Below, piece by piece: positions 46,197 to 56,200 of a DNA stretch of 64,000 bases. Origin of the DNA: Treponema socranskii subsp. socranskii VPI DR56BR1116 = ATCC 35536 (GTDB lineage Bacteria > Spirochaetota > Spirochaetia > Treponematales > Treponemataceae); contig NZ_AVQI01000080.1 of assembly GCF_000468115.1 (NCBI RefSeq), positions 114,707 through 178,706 of the forward strand, given 5' to 3'. Positions within the stretch are counted from its first letter, which is position 1; every line of letters starts with the position of its first letter. Made by a program: the position numbers and the translations under genes. A model generated the notes under the pieces. The model was not told the origin of the DNA and did no database searches. It worked only from the letters and a program-made list of their open reading frames with translations.

Positions 46197-47042
46197 ATGC
46201 CTTGCACAAAAAGCATGACATTGACTCAAGACGCGGTAGACGATTTTCGAGCGGCGATTATTAAAAATTATAAAGAGCGCGCGAGGATTTTTCCGTGGCG
46301 GAAAACGCGCGACGCGTACAAAATACTCGTTTCGGAAATGATGCTGCAGCAGACACAGACACTCCGCGTCGTTCCGAAATACGAAGCGTGGATCGAAGCG
46401 TTTCCCGATGCGCCCTCTCTCGCTTCGGCGCCTTTTTCGGATGTGCTTGCGCACTGGAACGGCCTCGGCTACAACAGGCGGGCGAAGTATCTGCAGGAAG
46501 CGTGCAGGGAAGTGTGCGCTTCTTACGGCGGAAAATTTCCCCGCGAAAGAAAACTCCTCGAATCTCTTCCCGGGATCGGACCGTATACGGCGGGCGCCGT
46601 AGCGGCCTTTGCGTTTAACAAAGCCGAAGTCTTTATCGAAACGAATATCCGCTCGGTGTTTATTTTTTTCTTTTTCGGAAACACAAACGAAAAAGTATCG
46701 GATGCGGAAATTCTTCCTCTCGTCGAACGGACGCTCGACAAAACGAATGTACGCGAATGGTACTGGGCGCTCATGGATTACGGAGCCGAGCTTAAAAAGC
46801 GCGTGCAAAATCCGTCGCAAAAAAGCGCGCACTACGTGCGGCAGTCCCCTTTCCGCGGCTCTCTCCGCGAAGCGCGCGGCGCCATCGTTCGGCAGCTTAC
46901 CGAAAAAAAATCGGCCACGCTTTCGGAAATTGCGCGCTCGGAGGGCATCTCTCTTTCGCGCTTGGAAAAAGCCGCCCTTCGTTTGCTCGAAGAACGCTTT
47001 GTGTGCGAAACGAAGGGCGTATACCGCGTACGGGAAGACTGA
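46197..47042 (+). CDS. mutY: MutY-like A/G-specific glycosylase lacking the Fe-S cluster
   Basis: 281 residues. The helix-hairpin-helix region SLPGIGPYTAGAVAAFAF and the motif LVSEMMLQQTQT with catalytic Glu47 are MutY hallmarks. Two departures: the Asp of the usual D-G-N-V block is Glu148 in IETNI, and none of the four cluster cysteines follows MDYGAELKKRVQNPSQK; the usual MutT-like domain is also absent, replaced by a short winged-helix-like tail. Clusterless MutY homologues are known. It should remove A opposite 8-oxoG, but activity with Glu148 is not certain. Start at 46197; Met7 is an alternative. Confidence 0.82.
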   Translation: MPCTKSMTLTQDAVDDFRAAIIKNYKERARIFPWRKTRDAYKILVSEMMLQQTQTLRVVPKYEAWIEAFPDAPSLASAPFSDVLAHWNGLGYNRRAKYLQEACREVCASYGGKFPRERKLLESLPGIGPYTAGAVAAFAFNKAEVFIETNIRSVFIFFFFGNTNEKVSDAEILPLVERTLDKTNVREWYWALMDYGAELKKRVQNPSQKSAHYVRQSPFRGSLREARGAIVRQLTEKKSATLSEIARSEGISLSRLEKAALRLLEERFVCETKGVYRVRED

Positions 47043-47116
47043 GAAAACCGTATATTTATGCAATGATGCGGGCAGTAAAAATTAATAATTTTTTTCCGAA
47101 ATTTGCAAAAAACCGT

Positions 47117-47205
47117 GCAAAATCGGCCCGTTTTAATGGGGTTGGTGCGATTTTGCCGAATAATTTTATTTACATAAATATGCATCTGTATAGCATATTT
47201 ATGTA
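47117..47205. other. Inverted repeats between mutY and SDR gene
   Basis: The 274-base convergent gap has no ORF. It holds GCAAAATCG (47117-47125) paired with CGATTTTGC (47148-47156), then a 13-bp palindrome TACATAAATATGC (47171-47183) with GCATATTTATGTA (47193-47205). They may act as AT-rich bidirectional terminators or protein-binding sites. Nothing else recognised in 47043-47316. Confidence 0.45.
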
Positions 47206-47316
47206 TTCGAATGTGACGCTTTCATATTTGAATATAAGGATCTCACCATAACTCCGGCATAAGTTCACATCATCCTTCGTCAGCCTGTCCAACCCATATA
47301 CAAGTTTCCTCACTCA

Positions 47317-48105
47317 CTATTTCCTATACGGGCGCTTCCAGTGTTCGTACGTAAAACGCGCGATCGTATATCGGCCGAGCCATCGGCTTGCAGCGGCAAA
47401 AAATTTCCACTTCCATCTCATAAGCACGATTTTCTTTCCTCGTCTCGCGCGCTTTAAACAGTGCGCAACTACCGTATCCGAAGCGATGCCGCGGAGCACT
47501 TCTTTGCGCGCTCCGTTCGATGCAACGCTTGCGAATTCGGTGCTGACCGATCCCGGGCAGAGCGCGCACACGCGTATGCCGCGCTGTCGTACTTCGGCTG
47601 CGAGCGCGAGCGTAAAACTCAGCACGTACGCTTTCGTTGCTGCGTAGACGGCAAAGTTTCCGAGCGGCGAAAATGCTGCGAGGCTTGCCGTATTGATGAT
47701 GAGGGAACCGCATTTCATGTACGGAAGCGACACGCCGCAGAGTCCGGTGAGCGCTGTACAGTTTAGGTCTATCATATCGAGTTCGCGCATGACGTCGGTT
47801 TCCGAAAAGGGGCCGTAAGTGCCGAAGCCGGCGTTATTGACGAGTATGTCGACCGTAAAATCTCCTGCTTCTTTTTCGAGCAGCCGTGCGAACCGTTCGA
47901 CTCCTTCGCGTCCGCGTATGTCCATCGCGACCGCGCGCGGGACGACGCCTTTTTGCGATTCGATTTTTTCGCAGAGCGCATCGAGCTTTTCTTTTCTGCG
48001 CGCGATGAGCCAGAGTTCGTCGCAGTTTTTTTGTCGTGCGATCTGCAGCGCGAATTCCGCCCCCATACCTGAACTCGCTCCGGTGACGATGCCGATTTTT
48101 TTCAT
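47317..48105 (-). CDS. Short-chain dehydrogenase/reductase
   Basis: 262 residues. Classical SDR: IVTGASSGMGAEFA (TGxxxGxG), DILVNNAGFG, catalytic Ser in INTASLAAFSPL and YAATKAY (YxxxK). The N-terminal Arg after the second strand (IARRKEKLD) favours NADP. Similar to the DltE/YqjQ-type subgroup with C-terminal basic/hydrophobic tail. Substrate unknown. No clear partner; tRNA-Val is 99 bases upstream on the same strand. Confidence 0.88.
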   Translation of the reverse strand: MKKIGIVTGASSGMGAEFALQIARQKNCDELWLIARRKEKLDALCEKIESQKGVVPRAVAMDIRGREGVERFARLLEKEAGDFTVDILVNNAGFGTYGPFSETDVMRELDMIDLNCTALTGLCGVSLPYMKCGSLIINTASLAAFSPLGNFAVYAATKAYVLSFTLALAAEVRQRGIRVCALCPGSVSTEFASVASNGARKEVLRGIASDTVVAHCLKRARRGKKIVLMRWKWKFFAAASRWLGRYTIARFTYEHWKRPYRK

Positions 48106-48204
48106 GCGTCAAGTATAGACGATAACCGCTTTCCGAGCAATTGTACACAGACCTAACCGGAGATGTATTGAAACAGCGGGAAAAATAAAAATACCGCTTT
48201 CCGA

Positions 48205-48278
48205 TGCGCGATACTAGAATCGAACTAGTGACCCCAAGCGTGTCATGCTTGTACTCTAACCAACTGAGCTAATCGCGC
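48205..48278 (-). tRNA. tRNA-Val (anticodon GAC)
   Basis: The minus strand folds into a full cloverleaf: 7-bp acceptor GCGCGAT/ATCGCGC, D-arm GCTC/GAGT with loop AGTTGGTTA, anticodon stem CAAGC/GCTTG around loop ATGACAC (GAC at 34-36), variable GGGTC and T-arm ACTAG/CTAGT with TTCGATT. The discriminator is A. CCA is not encoded. Confidence 0.95.
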
Positions 48279-48444
48279 ACCTGAAAGCGGTGTAATGTCC
48301 ACTGTAGCGGATATCGAGCATTTCGTCAAGATGCGGATTTACACGTGCATATACGTGAATTTGCGCTCTAATCGTTTTACTGTACTTTTGTTCGGTGTCC
48401 GTGTTATACTGGCCGAAGCGAAAGTATTATGCGGGGGTATCGAT

Positions 48445-49428
48445 ATGTTTGAAAAGGAATACGATGTATTGCATAAAACGGGTATCGTTCCCGTAGTCGC
48501 GCTCGATTCGCCGGATAACGCAGTTCCGCTTGCGAACGCTCTCCTTAAAGGCGGCATCACTGCGATGGAGATCACCTTCCGCAATCCGTCCGATTATGAA
48601 GGAAGTGCGCGCGCGATACGCGACGTACACGAAAAAGTTTCCGCGATGACTGTCGGAGCCGGTACCGTGACGAGCGTCGAGCTTGCAAAGGCGGCAATCG
48701 ATTCGGGTGCAAAGTTTATCGTCTCTCCGGGTTTTAAAGAAGAGGTCGTCGATTATTCCGTCTCGCACGGTATCGTAACATACCCCGGAGTTTCTACGGC
48801 GAGCGAAATTACGGCGGCCGCTGCAAAAGGTCTTTCCGTGCTCAAATTTTTCCCTGCAGAAATTTCAGGCGGCTGCGCTGCGCTCAAAGCTTTTGCCGGT
48901 CCCTTTCCGCGTATAAAATTTCTTCCGAGCGGCGGATTGAATCTCGACAATATGGCAAATTATTTTGCGCTGTCGAACGTCGCGGCCGTTTCTGGCAGCT
49001 GGATGGTGAAAGGCAGCCTTATCAAAGCGAAACGATGGGATGAAATTACACGCTTGTCGAAAGAAGCGGTCGAAGCTTCTCTCGGATTCGCTTTCGCACA
49101 TGTCGGCATAAATTTTCACGGAGAGGGCGAATGCGCGGAAGGCGTCAAAGAACTCGAAGCGTTCGGATTTAAAGGCGTCGAAGGCGAATTGTCGTGGTTT
49201 TGCGGAACCGAATTCGAATTGATGAAAAACGGCGTAAAAGGTAAAAACGGACACATCGGAATTCTAACGTACAATATCGAACGCGCGCTTACGTACCTTG
49301 CCGCCTACGGTTTTAAGCCGGTCGCCGACAGCGCTCAGTGGACGGGGGATGCGAAAAAATCGCCGCTGAAATTCATCTATCTGGACAAAGAGATCAACGG
49401 TTTTGCCGTCCATTTGAAAAAGCGCTGA
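48445..49428 (+). CDS. KDPG/KHG aldolase fused to a VOC-type domain
   Basis: 327 residues from the ATG at 48445; GGGGG lies upstream. Residues 1-205 are class I 2-dehydro-3-deoxy-phosphogluconate aldolase: MEITFRNP (catalytic Glu), VGAGTV, SPGF, and the Schiff-base Lys in VLKFFPAE. Residues about 213-327 (FAHVGINFHGEGECAEGVKE ... YLDKEINGFAVHLKKR) are an additional VOC/glyoxalase-like domain, with 110 extra residues over normal Eda. The extra domain may act on or bind a sugar-acid intermediate. Entner-Doudoroff partner genes are not in the window. Confidence 0.85.
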   Translation: MFEKEYDVLHKTGIVPVVALDSPDNAVPLANALLKGGITAMEITFRNPSDYEGSARAIRDVHEKVSAMTVGAGTVTSVELAKAAIDSGAKFIVSPGFKEEVVDYSVSHGIVTYPGVSTASEITAAAAKGLSVLKFFPAEISGGCAALKAFAGPFPRIKFLPSGGLNLDNMANYFALSNVAAVSGSWMVKGSLIKAKRWDEITRLSKEAVEASLGFAFAHVGINFHGEGECAEGVKELEAFGFKGVEGELSWFCGTEFELMKNGVKGKNGHIGILTYNIERALTYLAAYGFKPVADSAQWTGDAKKSPLKFIYLDKEINGFAVHLKKR

Positions 49429-49434
49429 AGCGAG

Positions 49435-50145
49435 ATGGCCTCTCATCCGAAACTGCAAAGCCTTATCGATAAAGCCGTTTTCGATTACGCGATGATCGAA
49501 GACGGAGATCGTATCCTCGTGGGCGCGTCGGGCGGAAAGGATTCGACCGCTCTCACAGAGTATTTTGCGCTCCGCTCATTGCGCCCCGATTGCAGTTTTT
49601 CATATAAAGCCGTCGCGATACAAAGCGATTTTGCGCCCGCTTTTCCCGAAGGCATCGCGCGCTTATTTTGCGAGTGGGGCGTGCCCTTTGAAATCATCGG
49701 CGTCGACGTGCTCGCGCGGCTCAAAAAGGGACAAAAGATGAACTGCTGGTGGTGTTCGACGCAGCGGCGGACGGAACTTTTGAATTACGCGATCGAACAT
49801 AAATTCAATAAAATCGCGCTCGGTCATCACCTCGACGATATCCTCGAAACGCTTCTCATGAATATGCTCGAGCGGGGCGAACTTTCGACGATGCCGCCGA
49901 AGCTTTCGTATAAAAATTATCCCGTTACGATTTTGCGCCCGCTGTGCTATGTCGGCGAAAAAACGCTTGTCGATTACGCCCGGCAAAAAGGTTTTGCATC
50001 TTCCGTCTGTACCTGCGATTATCAGGATAATTCGGGAAGGAAAAAAGCGCGCCTTTTGCTCGAAGGGCTTACCGGCGGAAACGATGCGAAAAAGATGCGC
50101 CTCTTTTTATCGCTGAGAAATATCCGAAGCGAATACCTGCCGTAG
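49435..50145 (+). CDS. TtcA-like PP-loop tRNA thiolation enzyme
   Basis: 236 residues. PP-loop GASGGKDSTAL, the Cys pair NCWWCSTQRR, GHHLDDILETLLMN and a C-terminal SVCTCDYQDNSGRKKAR segment match the TtcA/TilS-like group that makes 2-thiocytidine in tRNA with an Fe-S cluster. It starts 6 bases after the aldolase gene. Exact tRNA target is inference. Confidence 0.87.
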   Translation: MASHPKLQSLIDKAVFDYAMIEDGDRILVGASGGKDSTALTEYFALRSLRPDCSFSYKAVAIQSDFAPAFPEGIARLFCEWGVPFEIIGVDVLARLKKGQKMNCWWCSTQRRTELLNYAIEHKFNKIALGHHLDDILETLLMNMLERGELSTMPPKLSYKNYPVTILRPLCYVGEKTLVDYARQKGFASSVCTCDYQDNSGRKKARLLLEGLTGGNDAKKMRLFLSLRNIRSEYLP

Positions 50146-50167
50146 ACTTCGCAAAACCTTTTTGCAG

Positions 50168-50229
50168 GGTGAGTGCAGCCGATTTTTTCGTTATATGCTA
50201 TTTTTTAGAGAATATAGTTTTTGATGCGG
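50168..50229 (+). repeat. Short dispersed intergenic repeat, copy 1
   Basis: About 60 bases in the gap before uvrA resemble 61456-61515: both share GAGTG[C/T]AGCCGATTTTTT, then CGTTAYAYG-TAT, a T-run, AGAG and a closing ATGCG. Identity is about three quarters by eye. Role unknown; neither copy has an ORF. Confidence 0.5.
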
Positions 50230-50259
50230 CTGCTCTGTTTTCCATAGATGTCCGCCGCC

Positions 50260-50288
50260 TTGAGCGCGAAGCTCTTATGCGCTATACT
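50260..50288 (+). promoter_or_regulatory. Sigma-70-type promoter of uvrA
   Basis: TTGAGC (50260-50265), a 17-base spacer and TATACT (50283-50288). Transcription would begin near 50295-50296, only about 3-4 bases before the uvrA ATG at 50299, so the mRNA would have no room for a Shine-Dalgarno sequence. Confidence 0.6.
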
Positions 50289-50298
50289 TATGTGTACT

Positions 50299-53241
50299 AT
50301 GGCATCATCCGCATCTTATCAGTTGAAAAAATATGCGAAAAATATCGCGCCCGTCACGGGCGAAAAAATAAGTATCAGAGGTGCGCGCGAGCACAATCTG
50401 CAAAACGTCGACATCGATTTGCCGCGCAATAAACTCGTCGTGCTTTCCGGTCTTTCCGGTTCGGGGAAATCTTCGCTCGCGTTCGACACGCTCTTTGCCG
50501 AAGGGCAGCGGCGTTATATGGAAAGCCTCTCGTCGTACGCGCGCCAGTTTTTGGGTACGATGGACAAACCCGACGTCGATTTGATCGAAGGGCTTTCGCC
50601 TGCGATTTCGATCGAACAAAAATCGACGAATAAAAACCCTCGTTCGACGGTCGGCACGATCACCGAAATCTACGATTATTATCGGCTTCTCTTTGCACGC
50701 ATCGGGCAAGCGCACTGTCCGAACTGCGGACGCGAAATCGCCGAACAGTCGATCGACCAAATCATCGACACGATGATGAGCTGGCCGGAGGGTACGAAGG
50801 TGCAGATACTTTCGCCGGTGGTGCGCGGAAAAAAAGGCGAACATCAAAAAGTATTCGAAGACGCGCGAAAAGCGGGGTTTGCGCGCGCGCGGGTGGACGG
50901 CGTTATGGCCGATTTGGAAGATACGGTCAAACTCGACAAGCAAAAAAAACACACGATTGAAATCGTCGTCGACAGAATTATCATTTCGCCTTCCGTACGC
51001 AAGCGTTTGGCGGATTCGGTCGAAACCGCGCTCAAAAGTTCGAACGGTACCATCATCGTCACGAAAAAAAACGATGCTGCAGGCGGGGAAGCATCTTCGG
51101 AAGCCGAAGTGTTTTTTTCGCAAAAGAACGCGTGCCCCTTCTGCGGTATTTCGATTCCCGAACTGCAGCCGCGCCTCTTTTCATTTAACAATCCTTTCGG
51201 CGCTTGTCCCGAATGCACCGGTTTGGGCGAAAAGATGGAATTCGATTTGAATCTGATGATTCCCGACGAATCGAAATCTTTCGACGAGTGGGCTATCCTT
51301 CCGTACAATCCTTCGTCCGCGTGGAATACGGCGCGCATGCAGGGGCTTGCGGACGCGTATAAATTTACGCTTTCGACGCCGATCGAAAAATTGACAAAAA
51401 AACAGAGAGATGCGCTTTTGTACGGCACGAAAGACGCTATCCACTGGGAATACGAAAAGCAGAGCGGAGAAGGGTATTCTGTGTACGATCAGGCGTGGCC
51501 GGGTCTCTTCGACGATATGAAGCGGCGCTACACGGAAGCGTGGGGCGACCAGATGAAGACGAACCTCGAAAAATACATGGCGCACCGCGAATGCGCCGCG
51601 TGCCGCGGAAAAAGACTGCGTCCCGAAGCGCTCGGAGTGACGGTCGGCGGAAAAAATATTTGGGAAATCACCGAATTTTCCGTTCTCGATTCGATCGATT
51701 TTTTCGACAAGATACGATTGACGAATTCCGAAAGCGAAATCGCGTCCCAAGTTTTAAAAGAGATACGCTCGCGCCTGCGCTTTTTGAAAAACGTCGGACT
51801 CGATTATCTGACGCTTGAGCGTGCGGCGGAAACGCTGTCGGGAGGCGAAGCGCAGCGGATCAGGCTTGCCACGCAAATCGGAAGCGCCCTCGTCGGCGTC
51901 ATGTACATACTCGACGAACCGTCGATCGGGCTGCACCAGCGGGACAATCAAAAACTGATCGACACGCTGACCTACCTCCGCGACGCGGGCAATACGGTTA
52001 TCGTCGTCGAACACGACGAACAGACGCTTCGAACCGCGGACTACCTCGTCGACTTGGGACCGGCGGCGGGCGTGCACGGCGGCCGCGTCGTTGCGGCGGG
52101 AACGCCCGAACAGGTTTCGCGCGTCGCCGAAAGCGTTACGGGTCAATACCTCGCGGGAAAATTGCGCATGGCGATTCCGGCGGAGCGGAGGGGCGGCAAC
52201 GGGAGCCGTATCGAACTTACGGGAGCGACCGAGCACAATCTGAAAAACGTTTCCGTAAAGATTCCCCTCGGTACTTTTACATGTATAACGGGCGTTTCGG
52301 GATCCGGCAAATCGACGCTGCTTTCCGACGTGCTCTATCCCGCGCTCAGCAATAAGCTTATGCGTACAAAATACTCTGTCGGCAAATTCGAAAAGATCGA
52401 AGGCGTTTCGAATATCGACAAAGTTATCAATATCGATCAAAGCCCCATCGGGCGCACGCCTCGGTCGAACCCCGCGACATACGTCGGGCTTTTCAGCGGC
52501 ATACGCGATCTCTTTGCATCTCTTCCCGAAGCGAAAGCGCGAGGCTACGGCCCGGGCAGATTCAGCTTTAACGTAAAGGGCGGCAGGTGCGAAAATTGTC
52601 AAGGAGCGGGGACTATCGTCATTGAAATGAATTTTTTGCCCGACGTGTACATCCAGTGCGACGTCTGCGGCGGAAAGCGATTTAACAAAGAGACGCTCGA
52701 CGTAACGTACAAGGGCAAAAACATCAACGACGTGCTCAATATGACGATCGAAGAAGCGTGCGATTTTTTTGCGGGCATCCCGCACGTTGCGCGCAAACTC
52801 GAAACGCTGAAGTCGGTCGGCCTCGGCTATATCCAGCTCGGTCAGTCGGCGCTCACACTTTCCGGCGGAGAAGCGCAGCGCGTAAAGCTTGCGACCGAAC
52901 TCGCGCGCACTTCGACGGGTAAAACGATGTACATACTCGACGAACCGACGACCGGTTTGCACTTTGCCGATGTCATGCTGCTCATGGAAGTGATCCGGCG
53001 CCTCGTCGATGCGGGAAATACGGTGATCATGATCGAACACAACCTCGACGTTATCTGCCAAGCCGATTGGATAATCGATTTGGGGCCGGAAGGCGGCTTC
53101 CGCGGCGGAAATGTCATCGCAAAAGGGACGCCAGAAGAAGTCGCAGAAGTCAAACAGTCGTATACGGGCTCTTATATCAAAGAGATGCTCGAACGTGAAA
53201 AGCGCCGTCCCGCCGCAAAAAAATCGACACGGAAAAAATGA
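50299..53241 (+). CDS. uvrA: Excinuclease ABC subunit A
   Basis: 980 residues. Two ABC cassettes with Walker [16 protein letters not shown] and [15 protein letters not shown], signature [15 protein letters not shown] and [15 protein letters not shown], and Walker B/His regions [11 protein letters not shown] and [11 protein letters not shown]. Zinc fingers CPNC, CPFC...CPEC, CAAC and CENC...CDVC are visible. Damage recognition in nucleotide-excision repair. The start at 50299 is the only Met near the family N-terminus ([15 protein letters not shown]); a TTG ten codons later is an alternative. lptD follows at 7 bases, the order seen in other treponemes. Confidence 0.97.
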   Translation: MASSASYQLKKYAKNIAPVTGEKISIRGAREHNLQNVDIDLPRNKLVVLSGLSGSGKSSLAFDTLFAEGQRRYMESLSSYARQFLGTMDKPDVDLIEGLSPAISIEQKSTNKNPRSTVGTITEIYDYYRLLFARIGQAHCPNCGREIAEQSIDQIIDTMMSWPEGTKVQILSPVVRGKKGEHQKVFEDARKAGFARARVDGVMADLEDTVKLDKQKKHTIEIVVDRIIISPSVRKRLADSVETALKSSNGTIIVTKKNDAAGGEASSEAEVFFSQKNACPFCGISIPELQPRLFSFNNPFGACPECTGLGEKMEFDLNLMIPDESKSFDEWAILPYNPSSAWNTARMQGLADAYKFTLSTPIEKLTKKQRDALLYGTKDAIHWEYEKQSGEGYSVYDQAWPGLFDDMKRRYTEAWGDQMKTNLEKYMAHRECAACRGKRLRPEALGVTVGGKNIWEITEFSVLDSIDFFDKIRLTNSESEIASQVLKEIRSRLRFLKNVGLDYLTLERAAETLSGGEAQRIRLATQIGSALVGVMYILDEPSIGLHQRDNQKLIDTLTYLRDAGNTVIVVEHDEQTLRTADYLVDLGPAAGVHGGRVVAAGTPEQVSRVAESVTGQYLAGKLRMAIPAERRGGNGSRIELTGATEHNLKNVSVKIPLGTFTCITGVSGSGKSTLLSDVLYPALSNKLMRTKYSVGKFEKIEGVSNIDKVINIDQSPIGRTPRSNPATYVGLFSGIRDLFASLPEAKARGYGPGRFSFNVKGGRCENCQGAGTIVIEMNFLPDVYIQCDVCGGKRFNKETLDVTYKGKNINDVLNMTIEEACDFFAGIPHVARKLETLKSVGLGYIQLGQSALTLSGGEAQRVKLATELARTSTGKTMYILDEPTTGLHFADVMLLMEVIRRLVDAGNTVIMIEHNLDVICQADWIIDLGPEGGFRGGNVIAKGTPEEVAEVKQSYTGSYIKEMLEREKRRPAAKKSTRKK

Positions 53242-53248
53242 TTAAAAG

Positions 53249-56200
53249 ATGATTGCGCCGAAATGCCGTATCATAACATTATTGATTTTTTCGCTTATCT
53301 TTTTTTCCGCCGGTGTACATCGCGCAGCTGCGGCGGAGGGAAACGATGCGTCTCGGGCAAATCCTCAAACGGAAAAAGAAACTTCCGCATCCGCAGAAAA
53401 AGAGACGGCCGCCGATGCGTCTTCTTCACGTACGGTGCAGGATGAAAAAACCGTCATCACGATAGAGCATTCGCAAGCGACATCGTACGAAAAAAACAAA
53501 GAGACGGGAAACGATACGATCGTGCTGAACGGAGATGTCCGTATTTCCGTTGCAAAGGGAAACACGAAAACGACGATCCGCGCCGAACGGATTACCTACG
53601 ACAGAAAGACGAAGATGATGTACGCGTCCGGCGGTGTGTCGATGGAACAGGCGGGGGGCGCGGCCGGCAACAGTACGGCAACCGCGTCGTCACTCATGTT
53701 CAACACGTCCACGCTCGAAGGCGTGTTCGACGACGGGCGCATCGTACAGACGCAGACGGATTCGATCAATCTGCCGTCGGGTTCGACGCTCATCGTCGCA
53801 TCCGATATGTTCGGCAGAAGCGAATCGAATACGGTCGCTTTTAAAAACGGAAGTCTCACGTTTTGCGATGACGAAAATCCTCACTGGCACATCGACGCGA
53901 CGCGCATTTGGCTGCTTCCCGGCGGCGAGTTTGCGTTTTTCAATGCGCTCTTATACGTCGGCGTCGTGCCCGTGCTCTACCTTCCGGCATTTTATTATCC
54001 GAAAGACGAACTCATCTACAATCCCGTATTCGGTTACGACGTACGGCGCGGGTATTTTATTCAAACGACCGCTTATCTCTACGGGCGAAAGCCTCTCTAC
54101 GTTCCAAAAGACTCGTCGAAAAGCAGCAACGACAGCGACGACAGCGATAACCTGAAAGCGCTGTTCAATTTTATACGGCCGTCGACACTGAAAAAACAAA
54201 AGCTCGAAGGGATCGTGCTGCACAACCTCGACGAAGACTATACCGGCGGCACAGCGAATTATTTTAAGATTATAGGCGACTGGTATTCGAACCTCGGATT
54301 TTTGACCGGCTTTGAAGGAGTCTTTAAGCCGAACGATTATATCACCGAAGTTACTTCATCGGCACAGCTTGCGTTCAGCAATACGGTGTTTCGGGATTCT
54401 TCCGGAAACCATACGCCCTATGCGGCGTCGGGAAAACGGTATTACGATACGTCCAATTTTATGGGCATCGAAATGCCGTTCCGCTACGGCGCGAATTTTA
54501 AATTCGTTTTGAGTAAGCCGTTTTCGTTTACGCTGTCGATGCCGATCTATTCGGATCCATTTATCACCGACGATTTTTCGGAGCGCAACGAAACGATGGA
54601 TTGGATCGGTTACCTCACATCGATGGGAACCGATTCAGGGGAGACGAAGACGGTAAAAGAGATATCGTCGTTTTCATGGACGCTCGCAAGTTCGTATTCG
54701 CTGCCGTCTTCCGTTCGGGCAGCTCCATATATTTCATCGTTGTCGCTGTCGCTCAACGCGTCGGTCGTATACAGTTCCGTCTTTAATAATTCGCTTTCGG
54801 GTACGGACAATTTGAAAACCTATTCGCCGGAACGCAAATTTTATTATCCGTCGCAGATCACGCCGGCGACGGCTTCTCTTTCGCTTACGGGAACGCTCTT
54901 TTCGTATCCGGAGAAGGGAACGAATGCGGCAAAAAAGAACGCGCCCGAAGTGCCGCTCATCGCTCCCGACGAATTGAAAACGGCAAAGGAGATTGCCGAA
55001 GAAAAAGCGAAAGCAGAACAAGCGGCAAAGGCTGCAGCGAAGGCGGACGGAAACGGTGCGCCGGAGGACGGCAAAACGGAAGCCGAAAAAACGGGCGAAG
55101 GGCAAAGCGAAAGCGGAACACATGATAAAGCGCATACGGATGTCGATGACGCTGCGAAAGACGATGCAAAGTTTTTCGAAAAAACGCTGCCGTCTCTCAC
55201 GGCCGTAGCTCCCGCCGTTACGGTAATTCCGGGTTTCGATTATAAGCTTTCGTATTCGCTGAAGCCGACGTTTACCTCTCAGATCGCGTATTCGTCGACG
55301 GGTTTGAGCAAGCCCGAAGATTTTCAATGGAGCAAAGTCCGATCTTCGATGTATACGCTTAAAACGCCGCTTTCCCTCGATTCCGTTGCGAGCTACGGCG
55401 GGAGCTTTTTTACTCTTACGAACGGCCTGTCATACAACCCCGTTGTTCAGCGGCACCCGTATATTTCGACGGATACGGCGACGGGCGGCTATACGCAGAG
55501 CGCCGTCAATTCGCTCAAAGTGGCGGACTTTAAAGCGTCGATACAGGAAATCGTCAATACGAATTCGGTGAGCGTAAAACCGCTGTACTATATCGGTATG
55601 TTAAAAAACACCGGCATTTCGTATAATTCGACGATTAAGCTGTTCAGAAGCGAATTTCTCGGAACCGATGCCGACAATCCCGACTGGAGATATTACGGTC
55701 CCGATTTTACCGATAAGGATTCGGTAACCGCTCATCAGCTCGCCTTTACCTATGCGATGAACGAGAGTGACGCTTTTTCGCAGTCCCTCGTGCTTTCGAT
55801 GACGCTTCCGCCGCAAGTCGACGAATACACGGGAACCCTTTCGCTTGCCTTTCCGTTTACGACGTTTTCGCTTTCGACGGGATTCAAACAAAAAAGCGTA
55901 ACCGATACGACATGGGAGCGAAAGCTCATACAGCAAGCGTTTACGCTTTCGCTTTTTAATAATACGTTCAAGTTTACGCAGTCGTACAATTATAATTGGG
56001 ATAAGTATCACGACGATGCGCTGCGCTTGACGCTTGCGTGGCAGGGACTCGAGGCTTCTTACACGATGTCGTATACGAAGGGCTACGATTTCAATGCGGC
56101 GACGGGATGGCAAGTGCGATCGCAGGAAGCGTTTTTGCCGTATTCGCTTTCGCTTTCCTATACGCTGCCCAAAGATACGTGGTACGTTTGGAAAAACCGC

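Noticed and set aside
44990..46216. 408-codon minus-strand ORF
   Set aside because: Covers two recognised genes (yicC, cmk) on the plus strand; a composition shadow.
51754..53061. 435-codon minus-strand ORF
   Set aside because: Antisense to the second half of uvrA, with no independent support.
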